The notes beneath the pieces were generated by a model. That model was given only the letters and a program-made list of their open reading frames with translations, ran no database searches and was not told the origin of the DNA. The translations under genes were made by a program, and so were the position numbers. Shown piece by piece: positions 52,968 through 64,000 of a stretch of 64,000 nucleotides of DNA. Source of the stretch: Larimichthys crocea. Taxonomy: Eukaryota; Chordata; Actinopteri; Sciaenidae. Within the stretch, counting starts at the first letter, position 1. Every line of letters begins with the position of its first letter. The stretch is from positions 10,754,908 through 10,818,907 of the forward strand of contig NC_040021.1 of NCBI RefSeq assembly GCF_000972845.2. Reading direction: 5' to 3'.

Positions 52968-54589
52968 TTCCCCAGAAAAGTGACACACTGTGGGGGAGTT
53001 GCTGCAGAATCTGGAGGAAATCAAACAATTATTAAACCCATCGCTTTTCCTGTTTCTAAGACACCTTCTTAATTATTGAATCAATCTACTGTCAGAGGCT
53101 AAATTCAAACCATTAGAGAAAGATGTCATCCTGTCAGTTTTCATGAAGAGCTCCCACAGTTTCACCACACAGAGTGATATTACTCAAAGAGCTCACCTCA
53201 TATGTTATTTGTGGACACTGCTGTGTGTCTGTGCGTGTGTGTGTGTGTGTACTCCAACGCATATTCTGCAAACCTCTTTGTTATACAAAAAACCCTTGAG
53301 GAAAAGTTCTTCATTTTCTTCGTGACAGGATGTGGCACTGAGCCCATAATAATCTTGGAACCTGCAGAAGGAAGAAAAGTCTGGAAAGAGCAGAGTCATT
53401 GGTTAAAAGGGAAGAGGCTAAACTGTCTTTTAATATCATGACTAGAGCAGCAAATAAAAAAAATATGGTTAGAATTATTGGGGAGCTGCTATTCGTGAAT
53501 TCTGTGACCTACCAAATATACACAGAGATCACAGACAGATTCAGGGAATCAGCCGCCGCCTGCTCCTCATTAAAGCTTATTGTTTTTTTGTTTTTTTTAA
53601 ATGTTCCCCTGAGAGCAAAACTAGGAATTAATTTATTCTACAAGAGCCTGAAACATGCTTCTCCACCTGCATGTAAAACAAAGTGCTTGGATGCTACTCA
53701 GAGACGTCCATGCTGCTTTTTATTTACACTTAGAGGTTCACTGGTCAGTTAAAGGGTGATCTGTTGTCAGAAATGAAATATAAAATCGTTTTTGTTTTTC
53801 TTACCTTCGATTTGCCTTTTATATGTAAATATAGGCAGTGTATATATGATAATGCCTGGTAATATGCTGCACATGGTTAGTATATTGTCATATATTTTCT
53901 TGTATTGACATGGCAACAGTCAGGAATTGTGCTATGTCTGCAGTTAAAAAGAATCTCAGCTAGTTTTTGTAGTATTGATCTTAAAAGCTGAAAAAAAAAA
54001 CCCCAGTACTGTAACCATATTATAAAAAAGTTTTTCAGTTTTGATTGATTGATTTTTTTGTCTTTTCATTTCATACAAACTTGTTTTGTGAATACAAACT
54101 TTTTTCAATTTCAAAACAATTTAGTCAGTTTCAGTTTTAAATCTTGTGTCTGCAGATGTACTATTCTGTGATGTATTCTTCAGCGAGAAAATAATCTACC
54201 ATTTATTATTCTCTGGAGAGAAGGAAGCGTGTGTCACATTTTCATTTGACGAACAAGAAAATAAACCACACTTGTTGTGTGTATTGCACTTTGTGGCCTG
54301 AAGGTATTGTCACATGGAGCACAGCTGTAGTTACATGTCATACGACAGCAAGAAATCATCAACCTTTCTGCAATGAGGATGACCTACAGAGGAGCTGCAC
54401 ATAACAAAGTTAAAATCTGTAGTTTATGTCCCTTATGCAGTTTCCCTGTGTATTAAATACTCATCATTTTCTGCAGATGAACTGTGACTTTATGATACTC
54501 TACAGTCCAGAATGATATCAGTATTATAGCTTCAGAATCATCTTTTGCTGTATTAAATTACACTCTCATATATTACGTCATTCTGCATG

Positions 54590-54790
54590 GGCTCACACCA
54601 CAGTGGTTAACGTCAGCTTGCACAGTAAAGTGTGTCAGCTCATTCAGCACGACCCCTGTAAGCCCTCAAAATAATCTCAATTAACCCCCCGCTGCTGAGG
54701 CTTACCTGTGTGACAGAGCGTTATGGGATAGGTGACACCGCCATCTCAGCGGGTGGTTAAGAATAAGGGGGGCAGAAGATGTGCTTTTCT
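54590..54790. promoter_or_regulatory. Candidate regulatory element with a palindromic RUNX-like core
   Basis: ACCACAGTGGT at 54597-54607 is a palindrome built from two RUNX-like half-sites and runs into GTTAACGTC. The following 180 bp are GC-richer than the region and repeat-free. Function is inferred only. Confidence 0.2.
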
Positions 54791-57700
54791 CTACATCAAA
54801 GACTGATGTAATAAAAGGAGTGAAGAAAAACTGTGGAGGCCACCAAGAAAGCCTCTGAACAGAAATTATGATTACAGAATTAACTTCTACATCCGTGCAG
54901 TTTTCAGAGGCTCCCTTTAAGGCTCACAACATGTCTGAACCCACTGATGGAGCGACTGTGATGTGCAGGATTTTCCTCAAGAGACAAACCGAATCCTTGA
55001 CGAACATGATACATAATAATAAGTATTATCATTGTTTATGTGAAAAGATCATTCACCATCTTTAGTTTTGCCTTGTCACTGCCATCATAAGTATCACTGA
55101 TAATCAGCGGTTCTTATTTTATCTATTTTTATTGTGTTTCTTATTGCAGGAATTTTTTTCATATTTCATATTAAAATATAAAATACCAGTACAAGTTATT
55201 CCCCATAGACACATCTCTCGTGTTTATGATGAAATTATGGCGTCATCTAGATCCATTATGAGGCACAGCTCTTTCTTCTGTGCCAGATTAAAATTAGTCT
55301 GAAACCACATGAGCATAAACCAAACTAATCTATGTTTAAACGCCCAAAAGCCTGATATATATGTACAGTTTATGTATATGATTGGCTGTAATGTGTCTTC
55401 TGATGATGCAATGGCTCCACAATAAAGTTGTTCTTGATACTACAAGCATTGCTGCAGTTTTGACCTCTTCAAACTATTTTCACCAGTTATGCAAGAGTCC
55501 TGTGTGTGGGAGTTTATTTGAAAGAGACTTTATTGAATTTTTATACAGTAGAAGTGACCAGAAAAAAAGGACAACCCTTAAAATGTTCTCTTCAAGCAGA
55601 AAGCCAGGGACAAGATGGTTGTGTTTTTTTTTTTGGTCATAGTTACTAATATAGTATATACTCACACTAAACTTTAGTGTAATGAAATATTGGCCATGAA
55701 TTATACAGATGTCTTTTGATGTTTTATTTTTGTATCTCTCTCTCTCTCTCTGGTCATTAAACACCAGGTTGTGCAGACATGCATTGCTCAGTCATTTAAA
55801 GACTCTAAAGCTAGCATTCATCAATAAACAGGCTTGAAACATGTTAAATGAAAGTCGCCTGCCATCTTCGCTTCCTTGAAACACATGCAGAGTCAAAGTT
55901 ATTTTGGGGATGCAGACTTTTCCATGTTGGTTCTCTTACCCATAATGCCACAGTTACACTCTCAACTAAACTCTGGTCATGTGACCAATTGAAAGCTCTA
56001 AATTTTTAACCAAACACCATTTTATGGTGACACATTTTCTATGCATGTTACCTTTTTAACTTATTCATTACATTTTAATTATTGTAATGACTTTATGAAC
56101 TCAACTATTGAGTATTGTGTAACAGAAACATAAAATAAATAACCCCATCAAACCTACTGTGTCTCTAGGACAGCTCCATTTAAACACCATGACCTCATAC
56201 TCTGTTCTGTACACGCGTTTGTTAGGAAGGTGTAGGTAAAATCAGCTATTTTTAATAACTGAGGGAATTGAGGGAAATACTGCTGACCTCGACCACTTGA
56301 ACTAATTATTATTCTTTGATAGGCTTATCGTGTGTAAAAGGTTCCCTCGACTGCCTGATGAATACCAACTCAAGACTGTTGAGGAATTATTGTTGCAGCA
56401 CAAACTGCTTGAAGACTCTCCAGATTTTATACTTCAAAGCCTCACAGGCAGAAGACTGAATTTATATTCTGTGCTAATTTCACTGGCATGCATTTACAGG
56501 TGTTTTTCATGTGCATGCACATCGCTCCATCGCTTTCGCTCAGTTGTTCCTGATGATTGATTTCCATAGGGCTCCGTTGACAAAGGAGGAGATGAAAGAC
56601 TCTCGCCTACTGTAAAACCTGAATTATTCTTTTTGAGCTCTGTGATCTATCAAGAACCAGCAACTTGGCCTGACGTCTAGCATACAACACTGTGGTAAAC
56701 CGCAGCTTAATGAGGGAGAACCTCGAGACCAACATCAGTTACAGTTTCCACATGAGCACTAACTGTTTATGAAACTGTGAGTTATCGTCTCGAGTCACTG
56801 AGCCGTATGGCAGTCGCAGTTAACAGCCTTGTGGATTCATGCGATTGACCTCTTATCTGTTGATTCTAAGATGATTTGGAAAGTCTTATGGGCTCACTCA
56901 CTATCCTTACTTTCAATACGTCTGTCTCCATTGCAAACATTTCAACATTCATTCAGAGGAGACTCGCTTCACATTTAATGAGATTATAGTCAGAACTTGC
57001 CTCACATATTTCATCTGCTTTGTATGCTATTTGAAAAGGCAATACCTGTGTGGCTTGATTACAGATGATAGATCAATCTAAAAGCAATCATCTCTATCAG
57101 TAAAGGCCCCTGCTGGGATTTAAATAGTGCTGATAATTCTCTGCAGGCTGAGGAAACTGCAACATCAATAGAAACGATTCAGCTAGATTCAGCAGGATTT
57201 AGTGTGGAGATGCAATTCATTTCTGAGCCATCTTTACAATGCAAGCCTGCAAAGAAGAGTATGAAATTTATGTATATGTTTAACGATTTATGACTTTATT
57301 AAACATTCAGCGTTTTTGTTTGCTGATTTTGCTCACTTTTGTCCAACTATTGTTGTTGCAGTGTTTTTGTATGGCTCTGGCTTTACTGTACAAAGGGGTA
57401 GGGGACTGGATTGGAGCTCCAACCATCTGTTCATAAATACAGTATTTGTCATTTTTGGATCATTACTGGGTACTCCTTTAAAATCATATATTAATCGGAT
57501 ACTCACAAGGTACAATTGCAAAAAATTTCAAAAATTTAATTAATGTCAGAAATTACTTTGTAAGCACCTTTTATCAAACAGGTCACAGGTGAAGTGTAAA
57601 ATGACTTACACCAGTGTCTGGCATTTTTTTCTGTGACATTAGCAGAGATTACCATGGTAATGGGTTCTATTAATGCAACAGTGTCACCCATAATAAAATT

Positions 57701-60233
57701 ACTGTCATGTAACAAAAGCCACATGTCCTTGCTACAGGTGCTGTCCTGTTCGAGGGAGGAACAGTCAGCAAAATAAAGCGAGAGAAGAAAGAGTTTATGC
57801 CATACCTCATCAGGAGACTATTAATGAGATGACAAAGAGACAAATGCATTCATTAGGCTGTATTCTGCACAAAAGAACCCCGTGAAAATATGCTAACACT
57901 CCTCCTGAGCCTAAAGGCACATCAGTGGAAAACAAAGCTCTGAGCCGTCAAACCTCGTTTCTTCAGAGCAGGCATGTGATGTAACTTCATTACATCTACA
58001 GTATACATAAGACGGCTTTCAGAGTTAATGGAAATTCAGGCCATTTAACTTATAACTATGTTTGCACGTTACACTTTACTCCACTCCCCTGTGTGTAACC
58101 ACACAGTGTAATAACAGATAGCAAACAAACTTTAGCTGGCAGGCAATTTCGAGATAAGCCTCCTGTCTTGTTATGTACTGTATATGACTTGGGTTGTAAT
58201 AGCTTCTTGAATAAAAGAAGAGGCTTAAAAATGTATTTTTATTTTTCCCCATTTCTGATGTTGAATATAATATAATTGTGTTGTCTGGCTGCAAATTCCA
58301 TCAAAGCTTGGAAATAATGAGAAGAGATTCAGAAAATGCTGCTCATCAAGTCGCGGCACAAATAAAAAGAAATTATATTTCGTTTGATGAACTTTCTGCA
58401 TCTTAATCCAGTGGGTTCAGGTAGTTGAAAAAAGAAACACTTTGATGCAAAAAATTACATAACAGATAAAAAATAAAGAAATACAGCAAAGCAGCCTTTA
58501 AGCCACGTCGACAAAGTCAGAAAGATTCCCACAGCATGGGCAGAAAATGACAGCATTAATGGTTTGGAAGCCTTTTAAGTAAGTTTCAGTCATAATAAAT
58601 GTGTGTATTCACCTTGAACACTAATGAATCCTTCTCTCATGTAGCTCAGATGACCTCTGACCTCAGTGGATTAACGGTGGCACACTTATTGACTACAGCC
58701 TTAAATGATGAGTACAAACTCAAAGCCTGTTTCTGGTTTTCACATTTTTATCTGCTGCTCAGAGACATTTACATTTTTCTCCTGCTCTCCATCTGGCTGT
58801 TGGCACTGTGGCTAACTGCACCAATGATACGCTGCCCAGTGAAAGGGAGATACATAGCTAGCTGGTTATTAATGTTAAATAAGCTTTAACAGTAAATTAA
58901 CCGTGACACTAGTGGGGTTATCCTGTTTATCAGATGCTGCTGCCAGAGAATCCATTATGATATATTGAAATAAAATGAGGAAACACCAACAGCTTTGCAG
59001 GATGCAAATGACAAAATTATATGTAGCTACAGCATCCATTGCTACAATTATAGCAGAGCCGTAACCATAGCAACATAAGCAAATCCAGCACTCAAGCCAT
59101 TATTAGGTGAAATGGATGAAATGTAAGTTAATATTGGGTAAATTAATCACATCTACTTGACTTCTGGAGCGTGTAGTGACATGAGTGGATGTGAAACAGA
59201 AGCTGCCAAGAGAATCAGAGATAAAAAATAAAAAAAAAGATCAGGACTGTATATTTCTTTGTATGTATGTATGTATGTGTGTCTATCAAAAGAACAAAGA
59301 GAATCCAGTAACATGTTAAACAAAGACTTGAAAGTGACCACAGATATAATTTAGCATTCTTACGTAACTATCGCATCACATGCCAACCCGAGAAGACCAA
59401 AACATTAGCGGGAATAAGTTATGCACCTCCTGAACGATGGAGGAAACATGTACACTAATGAGCTGAAACCATCATAACAAGACGGCAGCATCTGAAAACT
59501 CCTACACCTACACTGTCAATGCCAGCCGAGGATGATAACAAAATGAAAAACATGGCTTACCCATGTGTAAGATTAAGACTTGGTATGAAATTAATCTGCT
59601 ATTCTTTGAGCATGTGAGTGCTTCAAAGTAGAAGCGAGGACGAGATGGGCAGAAAAGTAAAAGAAGGAGAGGAAATATATGAAAGTAGGCAGTTGTGACA
59701 GGCGATTCATGATGAAACGAGCAATTGTTAATCTGGGCACAAACCATTGAAAGCCTTTGAGGTGAGGATTCTGTATGTGTGAAATTGTTTTATGGTTTTA
59801 TTACTGTCATACTGCAGAATATATATTTTCCTCCATTTTCAGTTGAAGGAGATACACTCTGCTCATCAAAGCAAAAGTGCATAATGACTTCGATAAAGGT
59901 TTTGTAGCTTCATTGACACACAGATCCAGTCTTTCTTTCTGTGTGTGCATGCGTGTATGTCAGCACCAAACACAAACAGCGCAGCTGTGCAAGTCTCTGT
60001 GCAATTCAATTAGTTGTAGTAGTTCATGCAAATCAATAATGTGGACACACAGCCTTTCTGTGACACACACACACACACACATCCTCATGAGGAGAGCAAA
60101 AAGAGCTGAACTGCAACTGACAATCAAATTACTGAAAATCCCTGTCAGCCTCACCTTTAATGTATTCATGTAGTGATCACACCTGCACGCCGAGGTGGAT
60201 CATAATCTGGGACATAGACCATGCAGACTGTCT

Positions 60234-60260
60234 CACTAATTCAGATGAATTTAATTAGTG
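60234..60260. promoter_or_regulatory. Inverted homeodomain sites around an E-box
   Basis: CACTAATT (60234-60241) and its reverse complement AATTAGTG (60253-60260) flank CAGATG. TAATTAG is a homeodomain core and CAGATG a bHLH E-box. It sits about 0.5 kb upstream of the first visible kcnk2 exon. Confidence 0.3.
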
Positions 60261-60589
60261 CACTGACACCTGCCCTTCAGGCCATGCAGCCACTGCAACC
60301 TGAAGTCTGCTTCTATTTACTGTTAAGGTGTCTGGATGTAAGATGTGGGCTTCTGATGGGGATGTCACCCAATTAAATCATTGGTCCAGCAAAGAAAAAG
60401 CTCTCTGCATCAGAAAATGCCCCTGAGAAAGACACTGAACATGTAAAGCACAAAGGTAGTTGTAGGCAACCTCCAGGCAGTTACAGGAGGTCAATAAAAC
60501 GTGATCTCTTGAGTAAATAATGACATATAAATAGCAAATTTAGATTTGTTGTTAAGCTAAATTGGGCATACAGCTTACATATGTATGTG

Positions 60590-60611
60590 TGTGTATATAT
60601 ATATATATATA
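60590..60611. repeat. Short (TA)n / (TG)n tract
   Basis: A TG run passing into an AT run, a simple sequence upstream of kcnk2. Confidence 0.85.
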
Positions 60612-60777
60612 CTGTATATCTAAATTTGTCATCTGAATGTTGAGTTTTGCATAATCCACATCTCCCCTAAATATTATTTCCATCCACTGAAATTTAGCAT
60701 TTTGCCTGCATCACCTTTGAAGTGATGGACAGCAAACAGCTCCCCTCTGTCTCTCTTCCTTCTCTCTCTCTTTACAG

Positions 60778-61183
60778 CAGGAGCGCATAGTGTCCAGTGA
60801 AGCGCAGCGCACCCAGCGAGTCACACTGGTTGGAGTATCTCCGCTTCCCCGCTTCATCCAAACCTCTGGGTCCTTCCAAAAAAGCACCTCACACACTAGG
60901 CGCAGTGTCACCAAACACCCGTGTGGATTTCAGCGATGCGTTTTGTTCCCTTTACGCTCCGTTCTGGTGCGTCTTGTTCTGGTGAGAACGCAATGTCCTG
61001 GATGTATTTTCTCCGAAGATTGTGAAGTGGAGGGAAGCGCAGCTCGCTTAAACCATGTGGAGAGCCGCCACGTCCCTTGTTGGGAGCAACGGAGGCAGAA
61101 AGCGACACTGATAGGAAAGCATTATTTTTGCGCTTCCTTGGATCCTTCGATGAGGAAACAAAGAGAGACGAGATGGTAGAGAA
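60778..61183 (+). other. kcnk2: 5' UTR exon of kcnk2 (probable)
   Basis: It ends with the donor GAGAA|gtaagtg at 61184. Its last base, A61183, becomes the first base of the start codon after splicing. At the left, a long CT-rich tract ends in tttacag at 60777, a strong acceptor-like site, so this may be a second, internal untranslated exon. If the acceptor is not used, the transcription start lies within or near this GC-richer block. It contains an upstream ATG ORF (61150-61179) and another ATG at 61173, both out of frame with the main reading frame. Confidence 0.55.
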
Positions 61184-62933
61184 GTAAGTGCGTTAACAAC
61201 TATTTCACACTGCAAAAATGGAAAATTATACTTCTTTTTTTTTTGCATGACTTGTAATAACAGTATAAACTGTGGATGATCAGAGAGTGATGATGAAGCT
61301 AGGGAACAATTTCCATATGGAAATCCTGAGGTATCTGTAGTTTGATAGTGAGTTTCTAGTGAATTTGGGAAAAAAAAAATTATATCACAGCATTATAAAT
61401 GAACATATTTGTAGCTTTTATGATGAATATAAGATTGATTTCTGCACGTAAGGCTTCATTTTCACTTAGATGCAGTTGTGTAACACTAAAAATATAATTA
61501 AAATTTCTATGGTGTCAGCTCACTGAGTGAGTGAATCTCCCCAATGGTTGTTTACTGTAAAATACTGTATTTGAGTTACCCTTATGGGGTAATTATGTAA
61601 TTGCATCTTCTGTAGCAAGCTGTTTGGAAAAAGGAAGAGTGTTTAATTTTTAATGAGCTCCCATTCAGCTGTTGTATTTATATGTATTGTGGGACCCAAA
61701 AGCAACAAAATCCCATCAATTCCTGTAGGGAGACAAATGTATAAGCCTGTTGCGCATCATTGTATATATTATATATTATAATTATGTTTCATCCATGTTA
61801 TGTTTTTTAGGTTGTGATTATCTGTATTTATTTGTATTACTCTGCAATCAGGTAGAAATCACTGATCTTTCAGATCAGAAGAGGAAGCCAGATGTAAGTG
61901 TAAATGTTGATGTTGGAGAATGACAGGTGGTACTGTAGGAAGTGTGCTGCACTGAATGAGAGCTGCTCTACCTGCTGTGGATCATCGTGGTGTGGCGCTG
62001 TTCTGCTGGTTTCTTATTGGAAGAGATTAAAGAATTAAAGACTATAAAACAAAATCTGACACTTTAAGTTCCCATGTGTTAGATGTATCTCTGATGTACT
62101 GAAAGCCTGCCATTCATTTGTATTTTAAAGGGTTGGAAATAATAAAGGCCATTATAAAGAATAATTGTGCAGAGGTGGATCTATACTGGAACATTTAATA
62201 TCCAGGAGTGAAGACGTTGTAATTGCCAAAGTAAAGTGAAGATCACCCAACTTTCTTCAGATGGCTATTGCCTCACACACTTATTGGGTTTATCAGTTAG
62301 TCCACTGACAGAAAAATTATCAATATTTTAATTTTAAGCAGACATGTGAAACATTCTTGGCTTGTCAAATGTGGGGAATTTCTGCTTTTGTTTGAATTAC
62401 TGCACACTGAATATTTTGAAGTTTTGGACTGTTGATTGGACAAAATGAGACATTTGGAGACTTCACCAGACAGTTAATAGGTCAAATAGGATTATAGGAG
62501 TGCTAACGATTCTTGGCGAGACACAATAAGACTAAGACTAACGTTGTTTACAGGGAGAGCCTCTTGTAACGACAGGACAAATTGATCCACATTAATCATT
62601 TCCTTCCTCACAGTGGCCGCACCTGACCTTCTTGACCCGAAGTCTGCCTCCCACAACTCCAAACCTCGCCTGTCGTTCTCGGCCAAACCTGTGGTGCTGA
62701 ACACCCCAGATGATGATGATGAGTGCGACACCCGGACCATGGTCATGAGGTGGAAAACTGTGTCGGCCATCTTCTTCTTGGTGGTGCTTTACCTCATTAT
62801 TGGGGCGACGGTGTTCAGAGCGCTGGAGCAGCCTCATGAGAGTTCTCAAAAGCTGGCCATTCTTGCAGAAAAACTGGACTTCTTGGCCATGCACGCCTGC
62901 GTAAACTCTTCTGAGCTGGAGGATTTGGTCAAG
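61183..62933 (+). CDS. kcnk2: kcnk2 (TREK-1 two-pore K+ channel), N-terminal coding exons, 3' partial
   Basis: Mechano-, lipid- and temperature-gated background K+ channel of the plasma membrane. Coding starts with A at 61183, joined to TG at 62614, giving ATG with strong context (A at -3, G at +4). The main exon 62614-62933 ends at AAG|gtatgtg, for 107 aa in total. Residues [12 protein letters not shown] followed by [11 protein letters not shown] match the short N-terminus of KCNK2 rather than KCNK10. A DDDDECD stretch precedes M43 and M45 in [12 protein letters not shown]1 is about 49-70 ([20 protein letters not shown]). The extracellular cap helix includes C96 in HACVNSSEL, the conserved cap cysteine with a glycosylation sequon. 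The pore loops and TM2-4 lie beyond the window. The 2a versus 2b duplicate is not determined. Confidence 0.9.
61184..62613 (+). other. kcnk2 intron between 5' exon and first main coding exon
   Basis: An AT-rich intron of 1.43 kb with donor gtaagtg and acceptor tccttcctcacag. I found no repeat of a known family and no additional open exon with good sites. Alternative first exons ending in a single phase-1 base could splice to the same acceptor. Confidence 0.7.
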
Positions 62934-63290
62934 GTATGTGAAAGCATCAACATTATATTAATAATTCAGATGTTTCTGCAGGACCTGGTGATGATAAAAT
63001 ACATTTCAACACTTCACACTGTGTGGACAGACTTTCAATGAATAGCATACTGTATTTTACACACAGAGAGAACAATACAGGACACAATGACTATGAGTAC
63101 TGCCAGAGCTTTATCCCGGGGATATTTTTCCAGCGATTAGAGCCAGCTCCTGAAAAACTAGTTTGTTTTTATACATTTGTCTATTTTTATACACATTTAT
63201 TCTCCATGTTTTTTAAGCAAGGCTGCTATAATTCTCTACCCTGGTTACCTGTTTAGTATAATCACCATGTTGATGAAGGTCCCCTAAACC

Positions 63291-63582
63291 TTAAAGGTCC
63301 AGTGTGCAACATTTAGGAGGATCTATTGGCAGAAATTGAATATAATATTCATAGGTATGTTTTCATTAGTGTATAATTACCTGAAAATCAGGTCCTCTTA
63401 CGGTACATGGAATTTCTACAGTAACACAGAATGGACAAATAAAACACCAACCACCAACAAACCAAATAGGGCCGGTTGTGTTTTTCTACATTTTGGCTGC
63501 TGTAGTTTCTCCCACCTGCTTGGTAGGCAAAAATGCAGCCTGACCACTAGATGCCACCAAATGAAACTCACTGGACTTTTAA
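63291..63582. mobile_element. MITE-like element with TTAAAGGTCCAGTG terminal inverted repeats, in a kcnk2 intron
   Basis: It begins TTAAAGGTCCAGTG and ends CACTGGACTTTTAA, an imperfect terminal inverted repeat (one mismatch). Inside are phrases of a very common teleost element: GGATCTATTGGCAGAAATTG, ATGTTTTCATTAGTGTATAA, GACCACTAGATGCCACCAAA. At 292 bp it is non-autonomous. The open frame through it is not a gene. Confidence 0.75.
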
Positions 63583-64000
63583 CAAAGTCACTATTTTAAC
63601 CAAATCTTTCACCAAAGCATCATCACATAATAAAACACATATGACAGTTTCTTCGAACAAATGATGTCGTCCTGCTGATGAGATCAGAGAAAATACTTCT
63701 ATCTATCTTTAAAGGGTAGTTACCAAAGTTTCCAAAGCTTCCTGCCACAGCAGAACTACCCTTATATTCCACAAGTATTATACAAAATACCACAGGGCAC
63801 TATATGACCTGCACTACTTGAAGTGCAGGTTGTATTCCCTTAAAGCGATGCTACTCAGATGTCAAACATATTTAAATTGCTTTACTTTGTGTGGTTTCCT
63901 ATAGCCAAAAAAGATGAATGAATGTCGTAATATTGGACTCAGTACAGATAAGTAATACTAAAGGATTAATAACAGTCCTGGACAAGTCGTCTGCTCATGA

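Larger units (their letters stand above)
33986..60777. other. About 27 kb without convincing coding exons, upstream of kcnk2
   Basis: I looked for exon-like open stretches bounded by splice sites and found none matching a known family. The contents are decayed interspersed repeats, microsatellites, and several repeat-free stretches dense in homeodomain, POU, TCF and E-box words that could be regulatory; the clearest are listed. Because the first visible kcnk2 exon (60778-61183) appears to have a splice acceptor, part of this region may be an intron following an unseen kcnk2 first exon. Confidence 0.6.

Noticed and set aside
34000..60700. CRISPR-like, operon-like or mobile autonomous systems
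   Set aside because: Spacings and repeats are explained by microsatellites and decayed non-autonomous elements. No regularly spaced repeat array, transposase or reverse transcriptase frame was seen.
60790..61179. 129-codon open frame in the kcnk2 5' exon
   Set aside because: It begins with GTG rather than ATG, has no internal ATG until codon 121, and matches no known domain. Only its short ATG tail (61150-61179) is kept, as an upstream ORF.
63336..63599. 87-codon open frame downstream of the kcnk2 exon
   Set aside because: It runs through the MITE-like repeat and has no exon boundaries.

Overview
This window comes from a vertebrate nuclear genome, almost certainly a percomorph-like teleost. 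The genes have many short exons with GT-AG introns. The spacers are AT-rich and full of dinucleotide microsatellites. Several interspersed repeats resemble families I know from teleost genomes: tRNA-head SINEs and a short element with TTAAAGGTCCAGTG ends. No bacterial, phage, CRISPR or intact autonomous transposon features were seen.

Layout, left to right. (1) 105-1172, minus: the first two coding exons of rps6kc1, the start of its PX domain; the gene runs off the left edge. (2) 1910-7271, minus: a complete 13-exon DBH-like copper monooxygenase of the MOXD family (569 aa), with all six copper ligands. (3) 11074-25702, plus: a complete sorting nexin 9 gene (SH3-linker-PX-BAR, 589 aa in the core splice form). 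It has two extra frame-preserving candidate exons in the linker and a 3' UTR ending near 27030. (4) 28745-33985, minus: a complete 8-exon secreted protein with a coiled coil and a C-terminal fibrinogen domain (434 aa, angiopoietin-like or FGL-like). (5) About 33986-60777: roughly 27 kb with no convincing coding exon, holding decayed repeats, microsatellites and stretches that look like candidate regulatory DNA. (6) 60778 to the right edge, plus: the 5' end of the K2P channel gene kcnk2 (TREK-1), with a mostly untranslated exon and the first main coding exon, which carries TM1 and the start of the extracellular cap.

Exon models were built by hand. Every exon-exon junction keeps frame and has GT/AG sites, and aligned residue spacing agrees with human family members recalled from general knowledge. 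The genes are not an operon. rps6kc1 and snx9 both encode PX-domain phosphoinositide binders of the endosomal system. The other three act outside the cytosol: a secretory-pathway oxidase, a secreted ligand-like protein and a plasma-membrane K+ channel. The most unusual points are a kcnk2 start codon assembled across an intron, two candidate cassette exons in snx9, a CT microsatellite serving as the polypyrimidine tract of a moxd acceptor, loss of the calcium loop in the fibrinogen domain, and nested repeats.
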